Notes: generated from the letters alone by a model not told the origin. Positions 15,885 to 24,898 are shown, counted from the stretch's first letter. The stretch is DNA of 64,000 nucleotides from Pseudomonas atagonensis (GCF_011369485.1 NZ_VXCA01000003.1:124001-188000); one strand, 5' to 3'. Program-made: numbers and translations.

Positions 15885-17624
15885 ATGTCTGCCGAACTTC
15901 CCCAAATTGACTGCGACGTCCTTGTGGTCGGCTCCGGCGCCGCTGGCTTATCGGCAGCCGTCACTGCTGCCTGGCACGGATTGAAAGTCATCGTCGTCGA
16001 GAAAGATCCGGTCTTCGGTGGCGCCACGGCGTGGTCCGGTGGCTGGGCATGGGTGCCGTGCAATCCGCTGGCGCGGCGTGCCGGGATCATCGAAGACGTC
16101 GAACAACCGCGCACCTACCTGCGCCACGAACTGGGCGAACACTTTGACCCGGCAATGATCGACGCCTTCCTCGAATCAGCGCCGCGCATGGTCGCGTTTT
16201 TCGAACACAACACCGCGCTGCAATTCGCCGACGGCAATGCCATCGCCGACATTCACGGTGAAACGCCCGGTGCTGGAACCGGTGGACGCTCAGTGATCGC
16301 CGCGCCCTACGATGGTCGCAACGTCGGACGCTTGCTCAAGCGCCTTCGCACAACGATGCGCGAAACCTCCTTCATGGGCATGCCGATCATGGCGGGCGCC
16401 GACCTCTCTGCATTTCTCAATTTGACCCGCTCATTGAAAGCCGCCTGGCACGTGACCCGACGCTTCACTCGGCACTTGCTCGATCTGGCCGTGCATGGCC
16501 GGGCGATGCAACTGGTCAACGGCGTGGCGTTGGTCGCACGACTGGCAAAATCCGCCGAAGACCTCGGCGTCTTGCTCTGGCCCTCAGCGCCGGTGACTGA
16601 ACTGCTGCGCGACGGCGCCCGTGTCACCGGCGCCATGGTCAACAGCGACAAAGGCCCGATCCGCATTCATGCGCGCAAAGCCGTGGTGCTCGCGGCGGGT
16701 GGGTTCGCCAACGACGTCGAACGGCGCAAAGCGTTATTTGCGCGTACGCCTACCGGTCGGGAACACTGGGCGCTGCCGCCGCTCTCGGTCAACGGCGATG
16801 GCTTGCGTCTGGGCGAAAGCGTCGGTGCCCGGGTCAACACCGATCTCGCCTCCCCCGTGGCGTGGGCACCGGTGTCGCAAGTACCACATGCCGACGGCAG
16901 CACCGGACACTTCCCACACATCATCGAGCGCGGCAAACCGGGAATCATCGGCGTCTTGCGCAACGGCCAGCGTTTCGTCAATGAAGCCAACGGTTACTAC
17001 GATTACGTCAGCGCCATGGTCGCGGCGGCGCCGGAGGGCGAAGAAGTGGCGTCATGGCTGATCTGCACCCGCGCCTTTCAACGCCGCTACGGCCTCGGCA
17101 TGTCGCGGCCGTTTCCTGTGCCGCTGTCAGGTTTTATCCGCAGCGGCTATCTGAAAAGCGCAAACACCGTTGAAGCGTTGGCCACCGCCTGCGGTATCGA
17201 CCCACAAGGCCTGCGCCACACGCTCGACGACTACAACCACCACGCCCGCCACGGTGAAGACCCACTGTTCGGTCGCGGTTCGACGCCGTACAACCGCAAA
17301 CAGGGCGACCCGGCGAACCTGCCCAATCCCTGCGTCGCGCCGATAGAGCACGGCCCGTTCTATGCCGTGAAAGTCCAGCCGGGCTGCTTTGGCACTTTCG
17401 CCGGCCTCAAGGTCAACCCGCACGCGCAGGTGCTCGACGCCAACGACCAGCCCATCGACGGGCTCTACGCCGCCGGGGGCGACATGGCCAGCATCATGGG
17501 TGGCCACTACCCGGCAGGCGGGATCAATATCGGCCCGGCACTGACCTTCGGTTACATCGCCGCCCGGCATATCGCCGGCATCACTGCTTTCGAACAGGAG
17601 ATCGACCATGCAGCACATCGTTAA
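15885..17624 (+). CDS. KstD/fumarate-reductase-like FAD-dependent dehydrogenase
   Basis: 579-residue flavoprotein. It starts with a dinucleotide-binding motif (CDVLVVGSGAAGLSAAVTAAW, residues 10-30) and EKDPVFGGATAWSGGWAWVP, typical of 3-ketosteroid dehydrogenase-like enzymes. It ends with the FAD motif GLYAAGGDMASIMGGHYPAGGINIGPALTFGYIAARH. The family adds double bonds next to carbonyls, as in steroids or ring ketones. GGAG at about 15872 supports this ATG. The next gene overlaps it by 17 bp. With a ring-type dehydrogenase and an isomerase-like protein nearby, it could desaturate or aromatise a cyclic hydroxy-ketone; the substrate is unknown. Confidence 0.85.
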   Translation: MSAELPQIDCDVLVVGSGAAGLSAAVTAAWHGLKVIVVEKDPVFGGATAWSGGWAWVPCNPLARRAGIIEDVEQPRTYLRHELGEHFDPAMIDAFLESAPRMVAFFEHNTALQFADGNAIADIHGETPGAGTGGRSVIAAPYDGRNVGRLLKRLRTTMRETSFMGMPIMAGADLSAFLNLTRSLKAAWHVTRRFTRHLLDLAVHGRAMQLVNGVALVARLAKSAEDLGVLLWPSAPVTELLRDGARVTGAMVNSDKGPIRIHARKAVVLAAGGFANDVERRKALFARTPTGREHWALPPLSVNGDGLRLGESVGARVNTDLASPVAWAPVSQVPHADGSTGHFPHIIERGKPGIIGVLRNGQRFVNEANGYYDYVSAMVAAAPEGEEVASWLICTRAFQRRYGLGMSRPFPVPLSGFIRSGYLKSANTVEALATACGIDPQGLRHTLDDYNHHARHGEDPLFGRGSTPYNRKQGDPANLPNPCVAPIEHGPFYAVKVQPGCFGTFAGLKVNPHAQVLDANDQPIDGLYAAGGDMASIMGGHYPAGGINIGPALTFGYIAARHIAGITAFEQEIDHAAHR

Positions 17625-18441
17625 TGCCCACGGTTTGAACATGCCCAAACTTGGCCTCGGCACCTGGCCGATGCTCGGTGAGGAGTGCACCCAAGCTGTG
17701 GAACAGGCGTTGGAACTGGGTTATCGGCACATCGACACGGCGGCGGCCTACAACAATGAAGACGCGGTCGGACAAGCGCTGGCGAATACGCCGACACCCC
17801 GCGAGCAGATTCACGTCACCAGCAAAGTCTGGTGGGATCAGCTGCAACCCGACGCCATGCGTCATTCGATGGAGCGCAGTCTGAAAGCCTTGCGCAGCGA
17901 TTACGTCGACCTGTTCATGATCCATTGGCCAAGCACCGACTGGGACTTGCCTCGCACGCTCGAGACCTTGGCCGCGTTCAAGGAGCAAGGTCTGGCGCGC
18001 AACATCGGCGTGGCGAATTTTCCACTGCCACTGCTGCGCAAAGTCGTCGAGGAATATGGCATCGGTCTGTCAGCCATTCAGGTCGAATACCACGTGCTGC
18101 TCGGCCAGAACGCCCTGCTCGACTACGCCCGGCAACACGACATGGCGCTGACGGCCTACACGCCATTGGCACGCAACAAGGTCTCACACATTGCCGAGAT
18201 CCAGCAGATCGCCGCCAAACATGGCGTGCTGCCAACCCAGGTTGCGCTGAAGTGGCTGCTCGATCAGCCCAGCGTCGCGGCCATCCCCAAGGCCAGCAGC
18301 AAAGCCAATCAACTGGCCAATCTGGCGGCACTTGAGGTCAATCTGGACGACGCAGACCGCGCGTTGATCGCGAGTCTGTCGAAACGCGAACGCCAGGTCA
18401 GCCCGGACTTCGCTCCCGTGTGGGATGCGTTCGACGAGTAA
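17608..18441 (+). CDS. Aldo-keto reductase (2,5-diketo-D-gluconate reductase-like)
   Basis: 277-residue NADPH-dependent reductase. The AKR tetrad is visible: Asp and Tyr in GYRHIDTAAAYNNED, Lys in VTSKVWW, His in MIHWPSTD. The cofactor motif IPKASSKANQLANL is near the C-terminus. It starts inside the end of the flavoprotein gene, with AGGAG just before the ATG, so the two are coupled. It would interconvert a carbonyl and an alcohol in the same pathway. It resembles DkgB, but the natural substrate is likely the cluster's own intermediate. Confidence 0.88.
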   Translation: MQHIVNAHGLNMPKLGLGTWPMLGEECTQAVEQALELGYRHIDTAAAYNNEDAVGQALANTPTPREQIHVTSKVWWDQLQPDAMRHSMERSLKALRSDYVDLFMIHWPSTDWDLPRTLETLAAFKEQGLARNIGVANFPLPLLRKVVEEYGIGLSAIQVEYHVLLGQNALLDYARQHDMALTAYTPLARNKVSHIAEIQQIAAKHGVLPTQVALKWLLDQPSVAAIPKASSKANQLANLAALEVNLDDADRALIASLSKRERQVSPDFAPVWDAFDE

Positions 18442-18588
18442 GCAGGAAAGCGGCGTTCGGGCGCTGCAGCACGGCCGATTCAAGAACGGTCTTACGCGCC
18501 CTTACACATCTGTCCTGCAGATTGTGACGTGCGCGGTTATTCATAGGCGCGGCGAAAAACGCCGATCAACCTACGAGAGACCGCAACC

Positions 18589-19440
18589 ATGTTATGGAAC
18601 AAGGCAAGACGCAGCGACAACGTCAACGACACGCGAGAGGGCAAGGACGCCCGCACACTGACAGGGAAAACACTCGGCGCAGGACTGGCCGCCGCCGCAC
18701 TCACCGGCGCGGCACTGTATTCGACACTCGACACCGCGCCGCCAGAGCGCCCGGCCACAGAGCATCAGATTAGCGAACAGCTCGTGCAGACCAGCGATCC
18801 GCAGTTGCACTTCATCGAATCGATTCTCGGCGATACCGAGGACACCTGGCAGCCACTGTTCGCCCAGACCGGGCAGCAATACTCCGCGCCGACATTGACC
18901 TTGTTCAATGATGGGGTGGTGTCTGGCTGCGGTTACGCCGGGGCCTCGGCCGGCCCCTTCTACTGTCCCGAAAATAAACAGATCTATCTCGACCCGAACT
19001 TCTTTCAACAGATGGCCGAACGGTTTTCGGTGGTCGGCGATTTTGCCCAGGCCTTCATCATCGCCCACGAAGTCGGGCATCACGTACAGCTTGAACTGGG
19101 CCTGTCCGCGCCGTTCGAGGCGGCGTTATCGGCCCGCGAGCCGGTCATCGGCGACGGCGGCCTTGAGGTGCGCGCCGAATTGCAGGCTGATTGCCTGGCC
19201 GGCGTGTGGGCCCATCACGCGCAAAAACGTCTGGCGTGGCTGGAACCCGGCGACATCGACGAAGCCTTGAATGCCGCGTCCGTATTCGGCGACGATTTCC
19301 TGCAAAGTGCGAAGAACCGCACGGTACGCCCCGACACGTTCAGCCACGGCACGTCGCAACAACGCAGCGCCTGGTTCAGCGCCGGATTCGAGCGTGGCGT
19401 GATCGATGCCTGCGATACCTTCAACGCCGATCGACTGTAA
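18589..19440 (+). CDS. YpfJ-type neutral zinc metallopeptidase, diverged copy 1
   Basis: 283-residue protein: a short cytoplasmic start (MLWNKARRSDNV), one membrane segment (about 27-46), then the peptidase domain. The zinc motif HEVGHH lies near residue 163, with the upstream GPFYCPENKQIYLD strand and the downstream ELQADCLAGVWA helix that supplies a third ligand. This copy lacks the Gly-rich stretch after the N-terminus found in copy 2 and carries a different linker. The substrate of this family is unknown. Copy 2 follows after 133 bp in the same direction. Confidence 0.85.
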   Translation: MLWNKARRSDNVNDTREGKDARTLTGKTLGAGLAAAALTGAALYSTLDTAPPERPATEHQISEQLVQTSDPQLHFIESILGDTEDTWQPLFAQTGQQYSAPTLTLFNDGVVSGCGYAGASAGPFYCPENKQIYLDPNFFQQMAERFSVVGDFAQAFIIAHEVGHHVQLELGLSAPFEAALSAREPVIGDGGLEVRAELQADCLAGVWAHHAQKRLAWLEPGDIDEALNAASVFGDDFLQSAKNRTVRPDTFSHGTSQQRSAWFSAGFERGVIDACDTFNADRL

Positions 19441-19573
19441 GCTGACAACCGCGCTACGTTTATCAGAACCGCCGTCGATCACGATGGTCTGACGACCGGA
19501 CTGGCGCCGTTACCGCGCACCAGCAACACTCATCACCACGACTCTTCACCGGGTACAAACAGAGGATTCCCCC

Positions 19574-20461
19574 ATGCTATGGAAAAAAGGCCGACGCAGT
19601 GACAACGTCGTCGATGCCCGTGGTGATGATGCCGGCGGTGGCGGCGGCATGCGCTTCGGTGGCGGCAAGGGCTTGAGCCTGGGGGCGATTCTGTTGATCG
19701 TCGGCATTGGCTGGATCACCGGGCAGGATCCGCTGCAAATTCTCGGTCAGCTCGCCGGGCAATCGGGGCAGCAATCGGCGCCCACTTCGCAAACCCGTCA
19801 GGCACCGCCGGCCAACGATGAACAGGCGGAGTTCGTCCGTTCGATCCTCGGCGACACCGAAGACACTTGGGGCGCAATTTTCCAGCAGGCCGGCCGGCAA
19901 TATAAGGACCCGACCCTGGTGTTGTTCAGCAATCGGGTCAATTCCGCGTGTGGGCTGGCGACGTCCGCCACCGGGCCGTTCTATTGCCCGGCAGATCAGA
20001 AGGTTTATCTGGACATGGCGTTCTTCCAGGAAATGGCCCAGCGTTTCAAAGCCGCTGGCGATTTCGCTCAGGCCTACGTGATCGCACACGAAGTCGGACA
20101 CCATGTGCAGACGCTTCTCGGTGTCTCGGCGAAAATTCAGACAGCCCGCCAGCAAGGCCGACAGATGGAAGGTGACGGTGGCTTGCTGGTGCGTCAGGAG
20201 CTGCAGGCCGACTGCCTCGCCGGGGTCTGGGCCTACAACGCACAGAAGCGTTTGAACTGGCTGGAGCCGGGCGACATTGAAGAAGCCTTGAACGCCGCCA
20301 ACGCCATCGGTGATGATCGTCTGCAACAACAAGGTCAGGGCCGTGTGGTGCCGGACTCGTTTACCCACGGTACGTCGGCGCAAAGGGTGCGCTGGTTCAA
20401 AACCGGATTCGCGCAAGGCCAGGTCGGCCAGTGCGACACCTTCGCGGCGAAAAACCTGTAA
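19574..20461 (+). CDS. YpfJ-type neutral zinc metallopeptidase, copy 2
   Basis: 295-residue protein with the canonical family plan: MLWKKGRRSDNVVDARG, Gly-rich MRFGGGKGLSLG, a single membrane segment (about 35-48), a Gln/Ser linker, then SILGDTEDTWGAIFQQAG, GPFYCPADQKVYLD, HEVGHH and LQADCLAGVWAYNAQKRLNWLEPGDIEEALNAANAIGDD. It is closely similar to copy 1 across the peptidase domain, so the two arose by tandem duplication. The stop codon directly abuts the ATG of the hydrolase gene. Confidence 0.9.
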   Translation: MLWKKGRRSDNVVDARGDDAGGGGGMRFGGGKGLSLGAILLIVGIGWITGQDPLQILGQLAGQSGQQSAPTSQTRQAPPANDEQAEFVRSILGDTEDTWGAIFQQAGRQYKDPTLVLFSNRVNSACGLATSATGPFYCPADQKVYLDMAFFQEMAQRFKAAGDFAQAYVIAHEVGHHVQTLLGVSAKIQTARQQGRQMEGDGGLLVRQELQADCLAGVWAYNAQKRLNWLEPGDIEEALNAANAIGDDRLQQQGQGRVVPDSFTHGTSAQRVRWFKTGFAQGQVGQCDTFAAKNL

Positions 20462-21415
20462 ATGCATAAATGGCTTTTGGCTTTACTGCTTATTGGCAGC
20501 ACCGCGCACGCGGCCGGCGTCGACGCCATCAGTGCCGGGCGGTTGCAACTCAAGGCGGGGGAAATGGCGGTGGGCATCGGCCCGGCGCCGGAGAAAATCG
20601 AGCGTGTGCTGATCGTCATTCACGGTCGCTTGCGCAACGCCGAGACCTATCGCAAAAGCGCTGAAAGCGCCGCTGAGCTGGCCGGGCAAACCGCTCACAC
20701 GCTGGTGATCGCGCCGCAGTTCCTCAATGAAAGTGATGTCGCCCTGTACTCGTTGCCGCCGACGTTGCTGCGCTGGAAAGGCAACGAGTGGATGGGCGGC
20801 GGCTTATCCACAGGCCCGAATCCGTTGAGCGCTTATGCCGCCCTCGATGAAATCGTCGCCCGGGTCAGTGATCGCAAGCAGTTTCCGGACGTAAAGCAAA
20901 TCGTGATGTTCGGCCACTCCGGCGGCGGCCAGGTCGTGCAGCGTTACGCCCTGCTCGCCAAGGATCAGCCGGCGCTGAAGGCCAATGGCATCCGCTTGCG
21001 CTACGTGGTGGCCAATCCGTCTTCCTACGCGTACTTCAACGAGCAGCGGCCGGTGGCGTTCGATCACGCAAAGTGCCCGGGTTTCAATCGCTGGAAGTAC
21101 GGCCTGAGCGACATGCCGGTGTACGCCGGTGGGCAGACTCCGTTGCAGCTTGAAAGCGCCTACGTCAAACGTGAGGTGATTTATCTGCTCGGGCAGCAGG
21201 ACATCGACCCGAAGCACCCGGCGCTGGACAAGGGCTGTGCAGCCGAGGCGCAGGGTGCCTATCGGCTTGAGCGCGGCAAGTTGTACTTCGGCTATTTGCT
21301 GCGGCGCCACCCGGAAGGGGTGAACCAGCGGTTGGTGGAAGTACCCGGGGTCGGTCACAACGGCGATGGGATGCTGACCTCGCCGGAGGGACAGAAAGCC
21401 CTGTTCGAACAGTAA
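20462..21415 (+). CDS. Secreted alpha/beta-hydrolase-fold protein
   Basis: 317-residue protein with a signal peptide (MHKWLLALLLIGSTAHA, cleavage near residue 17). The hydrolase core shows VLIVIHGRLRNAETY (oxyanion region), the nucleophile elbow GHSGGGQVVQRYA with Ser, and a late PGVGHNGDGM that supplies the His. The acid may be in the ..LLGQQDIDPKHP.. segment. It begins at the base after the metallopeptidase stop, so translation is probably coupled. An esterase or similar activity in the periplasm is likely; the substrate is unknown. Confidence 0.8.
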   Translation: MHKWLLALLLIGSTAHAAGVDAISAGRLQLKAGEMAVGIGPAPEKIERVLIVIHGRLRNAETYRKSAESAAELAGQTAHTLVIAPQFLNESDVALYSLPPTLLRWKGNEWMGGGLSTGPNPLSAYAALDEIVARVSDRKQFPDVKQIVMFGHSGGGQVVQRYALLAKDQPALKANGIRLRYVVANPSSYAYFNEQRPVAFDHAKCPGFNRWKYGLSDMPVYAGGQTPLQLESAYVKREVIYLLGQQDIDPKHPALDKGCAAEAQGAYRLERGKLYFGYLLRRHPEGVNQRLVEVPGVGHNGDGMLTSPEGQKALFEQ

Positions 21416-21439
21416 TCCTTGCGGTGGCTGTTCTGGCCT

Positions 21440-21506
21440 CTTCGCGAGCAAGCCCGCTCCCCCATTTGGAATGCATTCCCCTGTGGGAGCGGGCTTGCTC
21501 GCGAAG
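21440..21506. repeat. GTGGGAG-type palindrome pair
   Basis: CTTCGCGAGCAAGCCCGCTC from 21440 and the inverse arm TGTGGGAGCGGGCTTGCTCG from 21482, with outer GCGAAG. Two near-perfect REP copies face each other between convergent genes. Confidence 0.9.
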
Positions 21507-21530
21507 ACAATCTGACAGGCAGTAAAAATT

Positions 21531-22124
21531 TCAGGCCGACAGCATCTGCCGCAACTCGACACAATCCTGCGCATGCCAATCGGTCAGCTCCGGCCACGGA
21601 TTATCCGGCAGGTTCACCAGAACCGTCCGCGCCCCCGCCGCTCGCCCGCAGTCCAGATCAAAGCGGTAATCGCCGACCATCACCATCTCACTGGCCGGCA
21701 CTTTCCAGGCCTCGGCCAGTTTCAACAAACCACCCGGATGCGGTTTCGGCGGTGCTTCATCGCGGCCCAGCACATCGTCCACCGCAAAGCAGTCAGCGAG
21801 GCCTATGGCCGCAAGCGTGACGTGCGCCAGCTCGCGGGCATTGCGCGTCAGAATGCCGAGGCGATAGCCGCGCGAGTGCAGGTCACGCACCAGTTCCACC
21901 GCGCCGGTGGCCGGTTTCGAACCGAGCGCCAGATCACGCTCATGCTCCAGCAACCAGGCGTGTTTCGCCGCCGCTTCATTCGCCGGCAGCGCGGCGAGAT
22001 GCGTGAGGATATCGTCCTCGGGCGGGATCGCCAGCGCCACACGAATCGCCGCAAAATCATGCACGGCGACGGTCAGCGTGCCGTCCATGTCGAACACCCA
22101 GTGCTTCACATCGGCCAGGCTCAT
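21531..22124 (-). CDS. HAD-superfamily hydrolase, IA subfamily
   Basis: 197-residue phosphatase-like protein. Motif I is HWVFDMDGTLT (nucleophile Asp at 11, acid Asp at 13), motif II LGILTRNARE, motif III Lys in PPKPHPGG, motif IV VMVGDYRFDLDCGRAAG. It belongs to the phosphoglycolate phosphatase-like branch; the substrate is not readable. The ATG overlaps the stop of tesB by 4 bp, so the two are cotranslated. The frame runs upstream inside tesB but has no start with a ribosome site there. Confidence 0.85.
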   Translation of the reverse strand: MSLADVKHWVFDMDGTLTVAVHDFAAIRVALAIPPEDDILTHLAALPANEAAAKHAWLLEHERDLALGSKPATGAVELVRDLHSRGYRLGILTRNARELAHVTLAAIGLADCFAVDDVLGRDEAPPKPHPGGLLKLAEAWKVPASEMVMVGDYRFDLDCGRAAGARTVLVNLPDNPWPELTDWHAQDCVELRQMLSA

Positions 22125-22990
22125 GCCCAATCCTTGCGGTGACGGATCAGACCTTCCTGAGTCACCGACGCCACCAATTGACCCGCCCGGTTGTACACGC
22201 TGCCACGGGAGAAACCGCGAGAGTTGCCGGCCCACGGACTGTCCATCGCATAGAGCAACCAGTCATCGGCGCGCAGATCGTTGTGGAACCACAGCGCGTG
22301 ATCGAGGCTGGCGACCTGCATGTCTTTCTGCCAGACCGATTTACCGTGGGGCAGCATCGACGTGGTCAGCAAGCCGAAGTCCGAGGCGTAAGCCAGCAGG
22401 TATTTGTGCAGTGCCGGAATGTCGGCAAGTGCGCCGTCGGCACGGAACCACACGTATTTCACCGGATCGGCAGGCTGCGGGTTGTACGGGTCTTTTTCGG
22501 TGACCGGGCGCACTTCGATCGGCTTTGGGCACAGCAGTTTTTCGCGCATGTGTTCCGGGATCAGGTGCGCACGTTGCTGGGTCAGTTCCAGCTCGGAAGG
22601 CAGGTTTTCCGGGCCGACCACCACCGGCATCTGGCTCTGGTGCTCGAAGCCTTGTTCGTCGTACTGGAACGACGCGCTGCAGGTGAAAATCGGATGGCCC
22701 TTCTGGATCGCGGTCACGCGACGGGTGCTGAAACTGCCGCCATCGCGCACGCGATCAACCGAGTACACCACCGGCAACTTGGCATCGCCCGGCCGCAGGA
22801 AATAACCGTGCATCGAGTGCACGTGGCGTGCTTCTTCCACGGTCTGACTGGCCGCCGACAGCGACTGGCCAAGCACCTGCCCACCGAACAACTGGCGGAA
22901 ACCCAAGTCCTGGCTGCGGCCACGGAACAGGTTTTCTTCAATCGGTTCCAGGGTCAGCAGGTCGACCAGATCTTCCAACACTTGGCTCAT
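22121..22990 (-). CDS. tesB: Acyl-CoA thioesterase II
   Basis: 289-residue double hot-dog enzyme hydrolysing acyl-CoA to fatty acid and CoA. It matches E. coli TesB in LLTLEPIEENLFRGRSQDLG, RVFGGQ-like RQLFGGQVLGQ, HSMHGYFLRPGD, SFSTRRVTAIQKG, the SLDHALWFH loop with the catalytic Asp, and the closing VTQEGLIRHR with the catalytic Gln. First gene of a two-gene unit with the HAD hydrolase. Confidence 0.95.
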   Translation of the reverse strand: MSQVLEDLVDLLTLEPIEENLFRGRSQDLGFRQLFGGQVLGQSLSAASQTVEEARHVHSMHGYFLRPGDAKLPVVYSVDRVRDGGSFSTRRVTAIQKGHPIFTCSASFQYDEQGFEHQSQMPVVVGPENLPSELELTQQRAHLIPEHMREKLLCPKPIEVRPVTEKDPYNPQPADPVKYVWFRADGALADIPALHKYLLAYASDFGLLTTSMLPHGKSVWQKDMQVASLDHALWFHNDLRADDWLLYAMDSPWAGNSRGFSRGSVYNRAGQLVASVTQEGLIRHRKDWA

Positions 22991-23095
22991 TCAGACTCTC
23001 CTCACACAAAGCAATGCCGCGCAGTCTTGGCTGCGGCGGGCGATTCAGGTTCTGGCGCGAGCCACTGTCGCGCCATTGTAAACGTCCGTGTCGGC

Positions 23096-23665
23096 TTAGC
23101 CATGCAAGGTTTGCAGCCACTGCTCGCGGCTGATGCGGTAGAGCAGGTGCCTGCGCAGCGGGTGATCCACAGCGAGTTTCGGATGATCGAAGTCATCGGC
23201 CGGATCGTGATGCATGCCAATCGCTTGCATGACTTTCTCCGAGGGCAAATTGGCTTGCGCGGTGAAGGAGACAATTTCCTTCAGGGCCAATCGATCAAAC
23301 CCGCAGCGCAGAGCGGTCCATGCCGCTTCGCTGGCATAGCCCAGCCCCCAATGCTCCCTGGCCAGACGCCAACCGATTTCCACCGCCGGGGTGAATGGCG
23401 CATCAAAGCCAACCACGCCCAGACCGGTAAAACCGATGAACTCGCCGCTGTCCTTGCGCTGCAGCGCCCACAAACCGTAACCGTGCTCGGCGAAATGCCC
23501 GCGCACGCGGCCGATCATCGACGCACTTTCCAAGCGAGAAAGTTGCGCCGGAAAGTAGCGCATCACCTGAGGATCGGCGCACATCGCGGCAAATGCCGGC
23601 AAATCCTCGTCCTGCCACTGACGCATCAGCAGCCGCGCACTTTCCAGTTCCAGTATCGGCTCCAT
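23096..23665 (-). CDS. GNAT-family N-acetyltransferase (RimJ/RimL-like)
   Basis: 189-residue acetyltransferase from MEPILELESARLLMRQW. GNAT signs are LRQWQDEDLPAFAAMCADPQVMRYFP at the N-terminus, the IGFTGLGVVGF strand, the acetyl-CoA loop in GWRLAREHWGLGYASEA, and the FTAQANLPSEKVMQAIGM helix typical of RimJ/L-like enzymes. It is transcribed divergently from the histone-deacetylase-like gene with 83 bp between the two starts, so they may share control. Substrate unknown. Confidence 0.85.
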   Translation of the reverse strand: MEPILELESARLLMRQWQDEDLPAFAAMCADPQVMRYFPAQLSRLESASMIGRVRGHFAEHGYGLWALQRKDSGEFIGFTGLGVVGFDAPFTPAVEIGWRLAREHWGLGYASEAAWTALRCGFDRLALKEIVSFTAQANLPSEKVMQAIGMHHDPADDFDHPKLAVDHPLRRHLLYRISREQWLQTLHG

Positions 23666-23748
23666 CGTGCTCCTCCGTTTCCATGCCGCAAGTCTACATC
23701 GCTGGTAGGATCGTTCACTCTTTCCGACAGTTCCTACAAGAAATCGCC

Positions 23749-24669
23749 ATGCCACTGCCGTTGATCTATCACGAAGACTACAGCCCCGAGTTTCCGGCGG
23801 ATCACCGCTTCCCGATGGACAAGTTCCGGCTGTTGCGCGATCACCTGGTCGACAGCGGCCTGACCCGCGACGCCGACCTGCTGCGACCGGAAATCTGTCC
23901 GAACGACATCCTCGCCCTCGCCCATGACCGTGCGTATATCGAACGCTACATGAGTGGCGAATTGTCCCGCGAGGATCAGCGACGTCTGGGCCTGCCGTGG
24001 AACGAAGCGTTGGCGCGGCGCACGGTGCGCGCTGTCGGCGGCTCGATTCTGGCGGCGCAAAAGGCTCTGGAACACGGTCTGGCCTGTCACTTGGCCGGCG
24101 GCACCCACCATGCCCATTACGATTACCCGGCCGGTTTCTGCATCTTCAACGACCTGGCGATCATCAGCCATTACCTGCTGCAAAGCGGTCGGGTGAACCG
24201 CGTGTTGATCTTCGACTGCGATGTGCATCAGGGCGACGGCACGGCACGCATCCTCCATGACACTCCGGAGGCGATCACCGTTTCCCTGCACTGCGAGAAG
24301 AATTTTCCTGCACGCAAAGCCGAAAGCGACTGGGACATTCCGCTGCCCAAAGGCATGGGTGATGCCGACTATCTGAAGGTCGTCGACGACACGCTCAACT
24401 ACCTGTTGCCGCTGTATCAGCCGGATCTGGTGCTGTACGACGCTGGCGTCGATGTGCACAAGGACGATGCCCTCGGTTATCTGCAACTGACCGACGAAGG
24501 CGTTGCCGCCCGCGATGAAAGCGTCATGCGCCATTGCCTGGGCCGTGACATTCCGGTGGTCGGCGTGATTGGTGGCGGCTACAGCAAGGATCGCCACGCC
24601 CTCGCCCGCCGCCACGGCATCCTCCATCACAGCGCACAACGTGTATGGCAGTCACACGGTTGTCATTGA
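23749..24669 (+). CDS. Histone-deacetylase-family zinc hydrolase (class IV-like)
   Basis: 306-residue arginase/deacetylase-fold enzyme. Catalytic and metal motifs are intact: LAGGTHHAHYDYPAGFCIFNDLAI (His pair), FDCDVHQGDGTARI (Asp-x-His zinc ligands), VLYDAGVDVHKDD (third Asp) and GVIGGGY near the C-terminus. Bacterial members deacetylate lysines, polyamines or small amides. The family likeness is to the HDAC11-type class. The frame extends upstream, but MPLPLIYHEDY matches the family start. Divergent from a GNAT acetyltransferase gene. Confidence 0.9.
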   Translation: MPLPLIYHEDYSPEFPADHRFPMDKFRLLRDHLVDSGLTRDADLLRPEICPNDILALAHDRAYIERYMSGELSREDQRRLGLPWNEALARRTVRAVGGSILAAQKALEHGLACHLAGGTHHAHYDYPAGFCIFNDLAIISHYLLQSGRVNRVLIFDCDVHQGDGTARILHDTPEAITVSLHCEKNFPARKAESDWDIPLPKGMGDADYLKVVDDTLNYLLPLYQPDLVLYDAGVDVHKDDALGYLQLTDEGVAARDESVMRHCLGRDIPVVGVIGGGYSKDRHALARRHGILHHSAQRVWQSHGCH

Positions 24670-24808
24670 GCTGTGCTGCGTTACCCACAATCGCTGTGGA
24701 ACGGCCTGTGGATAACCTGAGCGAAAGGGACTACAGCCCATACCGGCTATGGCCTGCAGCACGCTGATCAATTTTCAACCAGAGCTTACGAGATCACCAC
24801 AGATCCCG

Positions 24809-24898
24809 TGTGGGAGGGGGTTTGCTCCCGAATACGGGGCGTCATTCAACTTTGATGTCAATTGAATCTCCGCATTCGGGAGCAAGCCCCCTCCCACA
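24809..24898. repeat. GTGGGAG-type palindrome pair (AT-variant)
   Basis: TGTGGGAGGGGGTTTGCTCC from 24809 and inverse GGAGCAAGCCCCCTCCCACA ending at 24898; the inner arms CCGAATACGGGG / CCGCATTCGG partly pair. Same variant (GGGGG, TCCCGAA) as the pair at 11823. Confidence 0.88.
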
